Origin: Virgibacillus_N oceani_A
GTDB lineage: Bacteria; Bacillota; Bacilli; Bacillales; Amphibacillaceae
NCBI GenBank assembly: GCA_041521345.1
Contig: JBGOHB010000013.1
Length of the DNA: 64,000 bases
Reading direction: 5' to 3' (one strand)
Within the stretch, counting starts at the first letter, position 1, and every line of letters begins with the position of its first letter. Below, piece after piece: positions 26,119-34,101 of the stretch. Made by a program: the position numbers and the translations under genes. A model generated the notes under the pieces. The model searched no databases and had not been told where the DNA came from. It saw only the letters and a list, made by a program, of their open reading frames with translations.

Positions 26119-26505
26119 TTATTTTTTCTTTTTCGGTTTTTCATCTAAAATCGATTTTAATTCCTCAATATCTTCCTCGGATAAAGAATCTTCTTCAATA
26201 AACTGGACAAGCATTGATTTTACAGTACCGCCATATATTCGTTTAATGAAGGATTCTGCTTCTGCGCGCTGGCAATCATCCTGGGAATAAAGAGGATAGA
26301 AAGTATACACCCGATGCTCTTTATCGACATGGACAACGCCTTTTTGCACCAATCGGTCTAAAAGTGTGCGTATGGTCTTGGCTTTCCAATCTTTTTGCCC
26401 CTGCAAGGAGGTAATCACGTCATTTGCTGTTTGCGGCCACTTTTGCCACAGTACATTCATTACTTCCCATTCTGCTTCAGAAATGCTGGGTACTTTTTTC
26501 GTCAT
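26119..26505 (-). CDS. blaI: Beta-lactamase repressor BlaI
   Basis: MecI/BlaI-type winged-helix repressor (128 aa). The N-terminal DNA-binding domain (ISEAEWEVMNVLW; KTIRTLLDRLVQKGVV recognition helix region) is followed by a dimerisation helix bundle with YPLYSQDDC. It represses bla and blaR1 until BlaR1 causes its cleavage. GGGGTGAG precedes ATG 26505; the 14-residue upstream extension is not supported. It lies 16 bases after blaR1. Confidence 0.93.
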   Translation of the reverse strand: MTKKVPSISEAEWEVMNVLWQKWPQTANDVITSLQGQKDWKAKTIRTLLDRLVQKGVVHVDKEHRVYTFYPLYSQDDCQRAEAESFIKRIYGGTVKSMLVQFIEEDSLSEEDIEELKSILDEKPKKKK

Positions 26506-26521
26506 GTGTCTCACCCCGGTT

Positions 26522-28324
26522 TTATTCCTCATAAATTTGCTTATCATTTAAAATGGCTGAGGTTATTTCTGTTGCTACACTTCCAGAGGCATTATCCTCA
26601 TCTTGAATATTGGTTGCAAAGAAATACGTGTTTGTTTCTGTTTCGACAAAACCAATAAACCAGCCGTTTATATCCTTGCCATTCACATTACCTGTTCCCG
26701 TTTTTCCATAGAGTGTAGCGCCGTTCTTTTCTTCCATTTGCAATGCATTTTTGACAGCCGCAATGTGGGCTTCCTGAAAGTCAAAACTATTGTTATAGAG
26801 TGACTGTAATAGCTCCACCTGTTCCACTGGTGAAATTTTCAAAGTAGATTCCAGCCAGTATTGTTCAAGACCTCCAGAAACATCCTGGTTTCCATAATGG
26901 ATTAGGTTTAGATTGGATTGAATGCTATCTAGACCCATTTTCTGATCCAACTGCTTGAAATACCAATTAACAGAACGATTTAAAGCAGTTTCTAAATTTT
27001 GATCTTCATTCCATTGGTCATAAGGATGTTCGGTCCCATCCCATTCGATGGTATTCTGTTCCGGTGTTATGATGTTATCCTCTAATCCGAATAATGCACT
27101 ATAGATTTTATAGGTAGAATCAGGAGAAACTCTCAACGTGCTCTTATCTTTATCATAGATATGATAAGCATCTTCCTGCATGTCATATAGAACAAAACTG
27201 CCATCGTAATTTTGAAAATAGGCACTGAGATCTTCTTCGTTTGTCTGTTCATGGTTAAAAGATGTATAACGATTATTGTCATTTGCCATCACAGAAGCAA
27301 GCGGAATCTGTGTGACTACAAATATTCCGACCAGCAAGAAAATTCCAATGCTTTTGGCATGCAATAATTTAGAGTCTGCTTTAAAGGAGGCAATTTCTAT
27401 AATCCGTTTCTTTATTTGCTTTTTAGATCCATTTAATTGATTTGCCAGTTTATTGTACTTGTGACTGGGTGATTTATCGATAAAATGAATGATTGTACTT
27501 CCATATTTCTTATAGCTTTGGTCATCCAAAGAGGTTAATACAGCGTAATCACATGCAATCTCACGGTCCAGGCGCATTTCTTTAAATGCAATCCAAACTA
27601 AAGGATTGAACCAGTAGATGATTTGAAAGAAAACCATCAAATAGTTGGTAGGGATATCCTTATATTTATAATGGTTTAATTCATGTAAGAAGATATGTTT
27701 GATGTTATCTTTAGATAACCATTCTTCAAAATTCGCCGGTAATATAACAAAGGTTTTACGTAACCCGAATGTCAGAGGCGAACGTACTTCATCTGAAACG
27801 CCCAATATTATATTTTTTGAGATATTTAACTGTTGTTTAGATATTTTGAAAAGGTCAAGGATGTCTTTATTTTTCACTTGAGAAATAGACCTTTTAATTC
27901 CTTTTAATTTCAGCCATGCATGTATAGAAAGCCCGGTGAACACGAGAGCACCAGCAATCCATATTCCAGCGACAATCTCATTTAACAGCTCCGTATTTGT
28001 CTGGGTAACCGTTACGGAAAAATCCTGCATCCAATTTGCGTTTGTCCCCCCGGTTCCGAACGCCGTGTTATTTATGGAATCGGGACTACCTTCTATAGAC
28101 TGACTGCCCGTAAATGCATTGAATAGATTGCCTGCAGGAATGAAGCGGGCAGGTATAAATGGAATGGCTAAAGCAACAAGCAATAGATACCATAGATTAT
28201 ATTGCCATTTAGCAGATAATTGCTTTTGGAATAGCTTTTTAATAAGCAAAATATACCCAACTGTAATGGAAGAAATGATGAAACCAGTAATAAGCGTCGT
28301 AATAAACATGCTTTTCGTCTCCAT
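26522..28324 (-). CDS. blaR1: Beta-lactam sensor and signal transducer BlaR1
   Basis: Membrane receptor (600 aa). The N-terminal part has several membrane helices and an M56 metalloprotease with HELNH (214-218). The extracellular C-terminal sensor (about 350-600) is a class D beta-lactamase-like fold with STYK (403-406, acylated Ser403), SVN (451-453) and KTGTG (541-545). Drug acylation activates the protease and leads to loss of BlaI. Divergent from bla, same strand as blaI. Confidence 0.94.
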   Translation of the reverse strand: METKSMFITTLITGFIISSITVGYILLIKKLFQKQLSAKWQYNLWYLLLVALAIPFIPARFIPAGNLFNAFTGSQSIEGSPDSINNTAFGTGGTNANWMQDFSVTVTQTNTELLNEIVAGIWIAGALVFTGLSIHAWLKLKGIKRSISQVKNKDILDLFKISKQQLNISKNIILGVSDEVRSPLTFGLRKTFVILPANFEEWLSKDNIKHIFLHELNHYKYKDIPTNYLMVFFQIIYWFNPLVWIAFKEMRLDREIACDYAVLTSLDDQSYKKYGSTIIHFIDKSPSHKYNKLANQLNGSKKQIKKRIIEIASFKADSKLLHAKSIGIFLLVGIFVVTQIPLASVMANDNNRYTSFNHEQTNEEDLSAYFQNYDGSFVLYDMQEDAYHIYDKDKSTLRVSPDSTYKIYSALFGLEDNIITPEQNTIEWDGTEHPYDQWNEDQNLETALNRSVNWYFKQLDQKMGLDSIQSNLNLIHYGNQDVSGGLEQYWLESTLKISPVEQVELLQSLYNNSFDFQEAHIAAVKNALQMEEKNGATLYGKTGTGNVNGKDINGWFIGFVETETNTYFFATNIQDEDNASGSVATEITSAILNDKQIYEE

Positions 28325-28365
28325 TCTTCATTGCGGTATAAACTTTTTACCGAAAGTTATTTTGA

Positions 28366-28379
28366 ATTACATTTGTAAT
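28366..28379. promoter_or_regulatory. BlaI operator dyad 1 (blaR1 side)
   Basis: ATTACATTTGTAAT, palindromic except at the centre, with TACA/TGTA half-sites as in Bla and Mec operators. It lies just downstream of the blaR1 -10 box. Confidence 0.72.
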
Positions 28380-28386
28380 ACATTAA

Positions 28387-28415
28387 ATTCTAGCACTCTA
28401 AAGCGAAGTTATCAA
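28387..28415 (-). promoter_or_regulatory. Promoter of blaR1-blaI
   Basis: Minus strand: TTGATA (28415-28410), 17 bases, TAGAAT (28392-28387). The start would fall inside operator dyad 1. Confidence 0.7.
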
Positions 28416-28444
28416 TCTTCTGAGAATAAAGGTAAAAATTGGAA

Positions 28445-28473
28445 TTGACATATTTAGACTACATATGTAGTAT
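28445..28473 (+). promoter_or_regulatory. Promoter of bla
   Basis: Consensus TTGACA (28445-28450), 17 bases, TAGTAT (28468-28473). Dyad 2 occupies the spacer and -10 region. Confidence 0.78.
28458..28471. promoter_or_regulatory. BlaI operator dyad 2 (bla side)
   Basis: Perfect palindrome ACTACATATGTAGT within the bla promoter. Confidence 0.78.
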
Positions 28474-28474
28474 T

Positions 28475-28490
28475 GTATTACGGTTGTAGT
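28475..28490. promoter_or_regulatory. Possible BlaI operator dyad 3
   Basis: Imperfect dyad GTATTACGGTTGTAGT immediately downstream of dyad 2, near the bla transcription start. Confidence 0.55.
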
Positions 28491-28513
28491 CAAAAAAATT
28501 AGGAGGATTTTAA

Positions 28514-29440
28514 ATGATACATTTTCAAGATATTTTTAATAAGAGGTTATTATCCTTATTGTTATTTATTATCGTGATAGGATTAGCAGGCTGCTCTAAT
28601 GAGGTGGAGAACAGTGATGAAAGTTCTGAAGTTCCAGAACAGGCACCTCAAAGCGAGGAAATTTTTAAAGAACTGGAAGATGAATTTGATGCAAGGCTTG
28701 GGGTGTATGCTATTGATACAGAATCTGATCAGACAGTTACCTATCGTTCAGATGAAAGATTTGCCTATGCATCTACTTTTAAGGTCTTAGCAGCAGGAGC
28801 CATTTTACAAACAAAACCAATGGAGGAATTGGAGAAGGTAATCACTTATTCTAAAGATGATTTAATAACGTACTCTCCTGTGACGGAGAACCATGTAGAT
28901 GATGGGATGGAACTAAAAGAAATCATGGAAGCTGCTATTCGCTACAGTGATAATACAGCAGGAAATCTTTTATTGGAAGAGCTAGGAGGACCAGATGGAC
29001 TGGAAGAAATATTAAGAGAAATTGGTGATGAAACAATAGAAGTAGATCGAATAGAGCCAGATTTAAATGAAGCAGTACCGGGAGATACTCAAGATACGAG
29101 CACCCCACAGGCACTTGCTGAAAGTCTGCAAAAATATGTACTAAGTGATTTGCTTCCTGAGGACAAGCGAGATTTGCTGACTGATTGGATAACAGGAAAT
29201 GAAGCTGGAGATACGTTGATTCGCGCTGGAGTTCCGGAAGACTGGAAAGTAGGAGATAAGAGCGGAGCAGGGGGTTACGGCACAAGAAATGATGTCGCTG
29301 TGATATGGCCTCCTAATCAGAAAGAGCCAATTGTTATTGCTATCCTTTCCAGTCGTGATACAACAGATGCAGATTTTGATGATGCGTTAATCGAAAAAGC
29401 TACTGAGCATGTTATTGAACAGCTGCAGAGCGAACAATAA
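28514..29440 (+). CDS. bla: Class A beta-lactamase, lipoprotein type
   Basis: Serine beta-lactamase (308 aa). The signal peptide ends in a lipobox LAGC (Cys27), so the enzyme is membrane-tethered, followed by an acidic linker. Catalytic motifs: STFK (87-90, nucleophile Ser87), SDN (145-147), the omega-loop EPDLN with general base Glu181, and KSG (249-251) before YGTRNDVAV. Closest in layout to Bacillus penicillinases (PenP/BlaP). The mature enzyme is very acidic, like the host. AGGAGG precedes ATG 28514. Spectrum cannot be read from the sequence. Confidence 0.95.
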   Translation: MIHFQDIFNKRLLSLLLFIIVIGLAGCSNEVENSDESSEVPEQAPQSEEIFKELEDEFDARLGVYAIDTESDQTVTYRSDERFAYASTFKVLAAGAILQTKPMEELEKVITYSKDDLITYSPVTENHVDDGMELKEIMEAAIRYSDNTAGNLLLEELGGPDGLEEILREIGDETIEVDRIEPDLNEAVPGDTQDTSTPQALAESLQKYVLSDLLPEDKRDLLTDWITGNEAGDTLIRAGVPEDWKVGDKSGAGGYGTRNDVAVIWPPNQKEPIVIAILSSRDTTDADFDDALIEKATEHVIEQLQSEQ

Positions 29441-29505
29441 TAGGAAGGTGGAAAATGTTAAGATATCAGAAGTGTTGGTGATTAAATAGAATTGGATTAG
29501 TTGGG

Positions 29506-29585
29506 GAGCCGTATGCGATGAAAGTCACACGTACGGTGCTAACAGGGGGAAAAGGGAGCGATAACTTCAAACTCTTACCTATCTG
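29506..29585 (+). mobile_element. Group II intron relic: domain V and probable domain VI
   Basis: 29506-29539 is a 34-base domain V: GAGCCGTA ... TACGGTGC with the AGC triad, the GATGAAAGT tip with its GAAA tetraloop and the ACAC/ACG bulge. Two departures from the usual sequence (CACACG for CGCACG, and GGTGC for GGTTC) weaken pairing, so it is decaying. A GGGGGAAAAGGG block and a TTACCTATC-like end at about 29575 fit domain VI and the 3' boundary. No reverse transcriptase is present upstream. Confidence 0.78.
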
Positions 29586-29612
29586 TATAATAAGAATTAA
29601 GTTTAGAAATTT

Positions 29613-29638
29613 AAAAGCTGCCTTAATGGCAGCTTTTT
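29613..29638 (+). terminator. Hairpin with T-run downstream of bla
   Basis: AAAAGCTGCC / GGCAGCTTTTT with a 5-base loop; standard intrinsic terminator. Confidence 0.82.
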
Positions 29639-29641
29639 CCA

Positions 29642-29764
29642 TTGAATTTGGAAGTAACAAATGTAATAAAATACTTAGAAAAGGAAATCGATAATCCTGC
29701 CTTAACGATGGGAATCTTAAACGAACTTAATTTTTTTATAGAAAACCTAGAAGATGAAATATAA
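29642..29764 (+). CDS. Short unassigned ORF or gene fragment
   Basis: Forty codons from a possible TTG start with no ribosome binding site, ending TAA 29762-29764. The product (VIKYLEKEIDNPALTMGILNE in part) is coding-like, with a helical pattern, but I recognise no family. It sits in a region of decayed mobile DNA and may be the tail of a lost gene. Confidence 0.3.
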   Translation: MNLEVTNVIKYLEKEIDNPALTMGILNELNFFIENLEDEI

Positions 29765-29775
29765 AATTATATAGC

Positions 29776-29811
29776 ACTAAACAGTTGCCATTAGGGGCAA
29801 CTGTTTAGTAC
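29776..29811. repeat. Long perfect hairpin without T-run
   Basis: CTAAACAGTTGCC / GGCAACTGTTTAG around a short loop, no T-run on either strand. Further right, CTCCCCCAC (29830) and GTGGGGAG (29868) form a second, looser inverted repeat. These could be ends of a lost mobile element. Confidence 0.5.
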
Positions 29812-29999
29812 AAATGGGAAATGACTAACCTCCCCCACACTATGTTAGCTCATGTATCACCTCTTGCGTGGGGAGCATATTAATTTCCTAGGGAAATACA
29901 CATTCAAATCCAATAGTAAGGCCGGTCTACAGCCTTTACCTTCAATGAATATAAGAAAAGCCGGATCTCCTTAGAGTAGGGAGATTCGGCTTTTCTATT

Positions 30000-30576
30000 C
30001 CAAATATTGTCTTAGCGTATATTTTCGTTAAAATGTTGGCTGTACCCCATTTATAAAACGATAAGCACAGGGGGGTGATCCACTCATTTGTATGAAAAGA
30101 ACCATTTACGTGTACATTTTTTTCAGAACCCCTGCCAATCTGCAAATCTATAATTTCTTTACCCATCACAGATTTACCGATTACCTGCTGCGTAATAAAC
30201 GGATACACTGAAGCTAATTTTTCCAAGTCTGACAGCATCGTTTCATAAGTGTAATAATTAGCATCCGAGATAATGAGATCGTTCACTTTTTGAGGCAAAT
30301 AGATTTGTTCGTTTAATTGCAATTGGAGCGTGTCAATTTGTTGATTTAATGGCTATCCAAAGGGACGTTATTTGTAATGGAAATAGTCCATAAAGTGTCA
30401 TTTGGCTGGATCGTATAAGGTTCAGGGACATAACCGGGAATCTTAATTTTTTGACCTATGGTTAATTATTCTATTAAGATGCCAGGATTGGAATCCTCAA
30501 TCAATATGAAGGGGAGACCAAATAATTGACCATAATACCATAACATATCTCCACTTCTTACCGTGACCTCTATTCA
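30000..30576 (-). pseudogene. N-terminal remnant of the LysM-M14 endopeptidase
   Basis: Reading the minus strand from about 30576: EVTVRSGDMLWYYGQLFG (LysM 1) with an in-frame TAA after GILIE, then LTIGQKIKIPGYVPEPYTIQ and NDTLWTISITNN (LysM 2), a frameshift after VPLD, then LNQQIDTLQLQLNEQ and the M14 start with GKSVMGKEIIDLQIGRG and the zinc motif HTNEW. Homology stops at WITPLCLSF. The start region is also damaged. The central third of the M14 domain is missing; the C-terminus is at 25391-25640. Confidence 0.87.
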
Positions 30577-30748
30577 TTTCCCTCGTTCTTGGGCGGAATA
30601 GTAATCTCTAAGATAATCAGCACAGAAAAATGAATGATTTACTTGATGGACAAGCTTTTTTATTAAGTTTATTTTTTTTTCAAGAGAAATACGGTATACT
30701 GGTAGTAACTGACATAGATAATAATCATACTACTGAGGAGGAAGGCGA
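30577..30748. other. Intergenic region before ferredoxin
   Basis: Short AT-rich stretch. A TATACT (about 30696) could be the ferredoxin -10 box, but I could not match a -35. Confidence 0.35.
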
Positions 30749-30988
30749 ATGGCATTTATAATCACTTCACCGTGTATAGAAGAGAAATCAGGGGAATGTG
30801 TGGAAGTTTGCCCTGTTGATTGTATAGAAGAAGGAAAAGATATGTTTTATATTGATCCGGATATTTGTATAGATTGCGGGGCTTGTGAAGCAGTTTGCCC
30901 TGTAGAGGCTATTTACATGGAAGATGAAGTACCGGAAGAAGAAACGAAGTACATTGAATTAAACCGTAAATTTTTTGAAGAGCAATAA
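30749..30988 (+). CDS. fdxA: Ferredoxin (7Fe type)
   Basis: A 79-residue electron carrier with eight Cys at 9, 17, 21, 25, 40, 43, 46 and 50. The first set C-x7-C-x3-C-x3-C (C9, C17, C21, C25) fits a 3Fe-4S or unusual 4Fe-4S centre, the second (C-x2-C-x2-C-x3-C) a normal 4Fe-4S. A GAGGAGG binding site precedes ATG 30749. It is intact, unlike its neighbours on both sides, and has its own terminator. Confidence 0.93.
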   Translation: MAFIITSPCIEEKSGECVEVCPVDCIEEGKDMFYIDPDICIDCGACEAVCPVEAIYMEDEVPEEETKYIELNRKFFEEQ

Positions 30989-30992
30989 CTAT

Positions 30993-31028
30993 AAAAGTCG
31001 CTGCCTGCATAGGTTTAGCGGCTTTTTA
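30993..31028 (+). terminator. Terminator after ferredoxin
   Basis: AAAAGTCGCT / AGCGGCTTTTTA, one wobble, 14-base loop, T-run. Confidence 0.75.
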
Positions 31029-31282
31029 TATTATACAAGTTTATATCTGCCTCATCCAAATAAATACGATAGAATGAGTCAAACATTTTCTGAAAAAAAT
31101 TGTCAATAATTAACTCGTTTTTTGGGCAAGCTGAATAAAGTAAGCGTCGGCATAAAAGTATGATATAAATCACTTAATTATTTGTACAGGTAATCTATAC
31201 ATGTTATTCTTACCACTAATTAACATTTTAGATTTTTCTAATATTAACTATAAACCTGTCATTTCGTTGGAGGTGCAATAAG

Positions 31283-31580
31283 AGTAAGCAATCTACGCCT
31301 TTGTGGAAGCGTTTATCGTACTTTGCAAAAGCAGAAAAGCTGAATGAGCAATATAAAAGATTTCCTGAAGACCGTACAAAAACGGAAAGGCATTACAGCA
31401 GAAGGTGGTAGCATGATAAAACGGTTCGCACTACACATGGTGTTAACTGTACCGGTTCATGCAGCTGGAAGGTCCACGTTAAGGATGGAATTATTGCCTG
31501 GGAAACCCAGGCGACGTATTATCCATCAACGAGGCCTGATAGCCTGAATATGAACCACGCGGCTGTCCAAGTGGAGGTCG
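31283..31580 (+). pseudogene. narG: Decayed 5' end of nitrate reductase alpha subunit
   Basis: Translates as SKQSTPLWKRLSYFAKAEKL, then YKRFPEDR, HDKTVRTTHGVNCTGSCSW (the NarG N-terminal cluster-binding region), ETQATYYPST, and after a shift PEYEPRGCPSG. Lesions: the start ATG is gone (AAGAGT behind GGAGGTG), Gln is a TAG stop before HDK, and a frameshift lies before PEYEPRG. The remaining 90% of narG, and narHJI, are absent. The ORF at 31344-31547 is in the wrong frame. Confidence 0.88.
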
Positions 31581-31822
31581 ACCGAAGATGAAAGCTTTTA
31601 TAAAGAACTCCTGGAAAAAAACCGGAACTTGAAAGAGACGTACATATGTTATCCAGGGATCACGATCTTTTTCGGATTATTATAGGAAACATTAAAGAAC
31701 AGTTAGAAGCAGAAAATAAAGTTACAAAAGAAATTTTAAATCAATTTCATGCATGGCTTGTTATCAAGGGAATTCACAATCAGGGAGAAGAAAATACACT
31801 GTTTAATGGAGATGAAGATTAA
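31581..31822 (+). pseudogene. Hemerythrin-like fragment with a homopolymer frameshift
   Basis: Frame 1 reads EDESFYKELLEK, and after a run of seven A frame 2 reads PELERDVHMLSRDHDLFRII and ends HNQGEENTLFNGDED, TAA 31820-31822. H-D near LSRDHD and H-x3-EEN-x-LF resemble a hemerythrin HHE domain, but the assignment is weak. Adding one A in the run would restore one frame. It could instead be a short intact ORF from ATG 31648 (58 codons). Confidence 0.5.
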
Positions 31823-31835
31823 CAGGATGATTACT

Positions 31836-31866
31836 GTCACAAAAAAATGTGGCATTTTTTATTTTT
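31836..31866 (+). terminator. Possible terminator
   Basis: GTCAC / GTGGC weak stem followed by ATTTTTTATTTTT. Confidence 0.4.
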
Positions 31867-31880
31867 AGACATATTTTTAG

Positions 31881-31944
31881 CCAGAAAGGGAAAACTTTAC
31901 AATAAAGTGGTACCAGAAAGGGAAAACTTTACAATAAAGTGGTA
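31881..31944 (+). repeat. Perfect 32-bp tandem duplication
   Basis: Two adjacent identical copies (31881-31912 and 31913-31944), each starting CCAGAAAGGGAAAAC and ending AAAGTGGTA. The second runs up to the ribosome binding site of the next gene. Confidence 0.95.
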
Positions 31945-31959
31945 AAGGAGGAGAAATAT

Positions 31960-33489
31960 TTGACTAAAGATCAAATGTCCCAGTTTCCCCAGTCTTATTG
32001 GCAGGATTCAGTAAACTTGGAAAGTTTCCCTAAGCTGGATCAATCTATCAAGGCAGATGTTGGAATAGTAGGTGGCGGTATTACCGGAATAACTGCAGCT
32101 TATCTATTAGCTAAACAAAATGTGAAAGTAGCACTGATCGATGCCAGTCAAATTTCAAACGGAACAACTGGCCACACCACAGCAAAAATTACTGCACAGC
32201 ATGGACTTATCTATGATGAATTCATTCAGCATTTTGGAATGGAGAAAGCCCGGTTATATTATGAAGCAGGGAAGGAAGCAGGTAAATTAATTCAAAAATT
32301 AATAGAACACCATTCCATTGATGCAGATTTTTCGAATGAAGATGCATATATTTATACAAATTCCGACAACTATATGGATCAATTGGAGAAAGAAGAAAAA
32401 GCATATGATAAGTTAAACATTTCCGGGAAAGTAATGGATCAAATGCCACTGGATATACCGATAAAATCAGCGCTTATGATGGAAAATCAGGCTCAATTTC
32501 ATCCTTTGAAATATTTAAGTGCTTTAGCAAAAGAATGTGTGAAACTTGGTGTACAAATTTATGAAAATACGACTGCGCTTGACGTTGAATACAATAAACA
32601 CCCGTCCATTTTAACAGAGGATGGACATCGAATTAACTGCAGTTATATTATTTCAGCATCACATTTCCCATTTTACGACCGGCACAGTTTTTATTTTGCA
32701 AGAATGCACCCGGAACGTTCCTATATCATTGCGGTAAAATCATCAAAAGAATTTCCTGGAGGCATGTATATCAATGCAGAATCGCCCTCACGATCCATCA
32801 GAACAACATCAATAAATGGCGATGATTTGTGGCTGATAGGAGGAGAAAACCATAAAACAGGTCAGGGAAAATCGATGATCGAAAATTATAATGCACTACA
32901 TGCATTTACAAAAAAACATATTCCCATCGAAGAATTCTCTTATCGCTGGTCAGCACAAGATCTCACTACAATGGATAAACTTCCATATATTGGTCCGATC
33001 ACGAAAAGTGAAGAAAATATTTTTGTTGCAACAGGTTTCAGAAAATGGGGGATGACAAACGGTACCATTGCAGCAAAAGTAATCAGTGATTTGATAGTTG
33101 ATAAATCCAGTCCATACGAAGATTTGTTTACACCATCCAGATTTCATGCGGATCCATCTTTGCGAAAGTTTATGAAAATAAATGCAGATTCAGCAAAACA
33201 TATGATTAAAGGAAAATTTGATAATACGAAAGAACGTGTTCAGGATCTATCTGATGATGATGCTACAGTAACTAGAGTAAAGGGCAAACGAACCGGTGTC
33301 TACAAGGATCAGAACAGTAAACTTCATATGGTTGATACGACTTGCACCCACATGGGTTGTGAAGTCGAATGGAATTCCGGTGACCGGACCTGGGATTGTC
33401 CTTGTCACGGATCAAGGTTTTCTTATACTGGTGATGTAATTGAAGGCCCCGCTAAAAAACCATTGAAAAAAGTAGAATACAAAAAGTAA
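31960..33489 (+). CDS. FAD-dependent oxidoreductase with C-terminal Rieske domain
   Basis: A 509-residue soluble enzyme. The N-terminal DAO-type domain has VGIVGGGITGITAAYLL for FAD; the C-terminal Rieske domain (about 425-509) has CTHMGCEVEW and CPCHGSRFSYTG, complete for a 2Fe-2S centre. It resembles B. subtilis YhfW, whose substrate is unknown. The start is TTG 31960 behind AAAGGAGGAG; the open frame upstream to GTG 31939 runs through that site and the duplication. It stands alone with its own terminator. Confidence 0.9.
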   Translation: MTKDQMSQFPQSYWQDSVNLESFPKLDQSIKADVGIVGGGITGITAAYLLAKQNVKVALIDASQISNGTTGHTTAKITAQHGLIYDEFIQHFGMEKARLYYEAGKEAGKLIQKLIEHHSIDADFSNEDAYIYTNSDNYMDQLEKEEKAYDKLNISGKVMDQMPLDIPIKSALMMENQAQFHPLKYLSALAKECVKLGVQIYENTTALDVEYNKHPSILTEDGHRINCSYIISASHFPFYDRHSFYFARMHPERSYIIAVKSSKEFPGGMYINAESPSRSIRTTSINGDDLWLIGGENHKTGQGKSMIENYNALHAFTKKHIPIEEFSYRWSAQDLTTMDKLPYIGPITKSEENIFVATGFRKWGMTNGTIAAKVISDLIVDKSSPYEDLFTPSRFHADPSLRKFMKINADSAKHMIKGKFDNTKERVQDLSDDDATVTRVKGKRTGVYKDQNSKLHMVDTTCTHMGCEVEWNSGDRTWDCPCHGSRFSYTGDVIEGPAKKPLKKVEYKK

Positions 33490-33490
33490 G

Positions 33491-33517
33491 AAAGCAAGCG
33501 ATTACGCTTGCTTTTTG
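33491..33517 (+). terminator. Terminator after the Rieske gene
   Basis: AAAGCAAGCG / CGCTTGCTTTTTG with a 4-base loop. Confidence 0.88.
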
Positions 33518-33519
33518 TA

Positions 33520-34101
33520 TTTGCGTAATTTCAAACAAGAGCAATCGGATCTGCAGAAACGCTCATAGACAATAGTGATATTAGTGAATTCATTCACAAT
33601 GTATAATGAAATAAATTTCAGTGTGTGTCATTTAACGATAATTAACATACCAGACTGGAGTTTTCTGGGTTTTTTAAAGCTAAAACCAGAGAAAGTTATT
33701 TATTAAATTAGATAAAGAAAATGTGCAAATAACATTAAAGAACATTAATATTGAGCTTAATAAAATGCTTACATGTATCAGGAAACAAGTTCTCTTTTGG
33801 AGGATGCTTACTTAAATTTTTTAATCCTCTGCAGCTTTAAACTTAAATATATGATCAATAACCACTGTGAAAAATCATCAAATTTAGGGTATGATTTTTG
33901 TTTCATCTCACTATCATAAGTACACTTGGTTTATGATACGGATTTAAATTTGGTTCCTATAATAAATATTATGTAAACTAGAAAATAAATAAAAGTAAGG
34001 CATATCTTTTAATATACCCCACCGTAATTTCTTTTGTTACTTTCGTGTTATTTTCGCAGTTTATCTCATATCATTCTGTTTATTCAAAAATGCTTAGATT
34101 A
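33520..34101. other. Gene-free AT-rich interval
   Basis: About 580 bases with no supported ORF, RNA or repeat. Short frames are broken by stops in all phases. It may hold decayed DNA continuing from the accessory region. Confidence 0.5.

Noticed and set aside
31344..31547. 67-codon ORF
   Set aside because: It is out of frame with the narG remnant, which has recognisable protein similarity in another frame.
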